Program-made: the position numbers and the translations under genes
The notes under the pieces: model-generated
The model's input: the letters and a program-made list of their open reading frames with translations, nothing else
Told to the model about the DNA's origin: nothing
The model's database searches: none
Part shown: positions 63,942-64,000 of the stretch, one piece after another
How the letters are laid out: every line of letters begins with the position of its first letter
Numbering within the stretch: position 1 is the stretch's first letter
NCBI RefSeq assembly: GCF_030378065.1
Contig: NZ_JAUCGJ010000010.1
Coordinates: 38,619-102,618 of the forward strand
Direction: 5' to 3'
From: Candidatus Venteria ishoeyi
GTDB taxonomy: Bacteria; Pseudomonadota; Gammaproteobacteria; Beggiatoales; Beggiatoaceae
DNA: 64,000 nt

Positions 63942-64000
63942 AATAATTTATCCAGTTGATTGTCCCATTCATCAAAAAAACCAATGGGCCAGTTATCAAT
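63935..64000 (-). CDS. 3' end of a probable DUF3696-type AAA/SMC-like ATPase (partial)
   Basis: Reading leftwards from base 64000, the frame gives IDNWPIGFFDEWDNQLDKLL then W and a stop at 63937-63935. The WP-x-GFFDE-W pattern is the typical end of AAA_15/OLD-like ATPases with a C-terminal DUF3696 domain. Only 21 residues are visible. It overlaps the next gene by seven bases. Confidence 0.5.
   Translation of the reverse strand: MDNWPIGFFDEWDNQLDKLLW

Overview
The window reads as chromosomal DNA of a gammaproteobacterium. Hda, UbiK next to a ComM-type ATPase, ParE, a RecA with a LexA-like box, the TyrS / M23 peptidase / AnmK neighbourhood and type II secretion pseudopilins all fit that class. 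A sulfide:quinone reductase-like flavoprotein, three-domain signalling hybrids and very abundant small interspersed repeats suggest a free-living, possibly sulfur-oxidising lineage such as the Thiotrichales. That narrower placement is inference only. No rRNA, tRNA or CRISPR array was recognised.

Layout. 1-9.3 kb: the 3' part of a defence operon on the + strand. It holds a BrxC/PglY-like P-loop ATPase cut by the window edge, a PglZ-domain protein, a short BrxL-like AAA ATPase without a Lon protease domain, and a methyltransferase of the DNA-phosphorothioation-associated type. This order matches BREX type 4 / Pbe-like loci. 9.4-12.96 kb: gspG-gspH-gspI pseudopilins, ubiK, comM and a GNAT acetyltransferase, tightly packed. 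12.96-20.5 kb: a hybrid histidine kinase, a REC-PAS-PAS-degenerate-GGDEF protein, a secreted GH5-CBM2 cellulase and a conserved hypothetical. 21-26 kb: class I fumarase and convergent recA, then a YdbH-like envelope protein. 26.7-35.5 kb: an OmpR-type regulator, a CapA-like protein, a lytic transglycosylase, parE, a lipoprotein, YihY/BrkB, an SQR-like flavoprotein and a membrane protein.

35.6-45.9 kb is mostly on the - strand: a receiver-like protein, a stand-alone nuclease-like protein, an M50 peptidase and tyrS. Divergent M23 peptidase and anmK follow, then a coiled-coil membrane protein with a VWA/solute-binding fusion, and a lipase-like hydrolase. 46-49.7 kb: vapBC behind a perfect 42-bp palindrome, then a DUF1566 protein whose extreme 3' end looks like the variable region of a diversity-generating retroelement (DGR), with no reverse transcriptase in view. 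49.8-54.2 kb: osmC, ccmB and ccmC (no ccmA), fmdB and an orphan peptide-binding protein. 54.8-57.1 kb (-): ridA, a tyrosine integrase and gspJ, far from the other pseudopilin genes. 57.4-62.7 kb: mltF, hda, a small exported protein and an AAA ATPase resembling the C-terminal half of large DUF3686-type ATPases. The right edge (-) holds the last codons of a probable DUF3696-type ATPase overlapping an A+T-rich 310-residue gene, probably a second defence module.

Two repeat families run through the gaps. One is a set of G+C-rich dyads in three blocks (20.5, 46.8 and 54.4 kb, the middle one inverted). The other is a MITE-like element with AGGAGTGAG/CTCACTCCT ends, in four near-full or deleted copies and two fragments; one copy contributes the parE stop codon.
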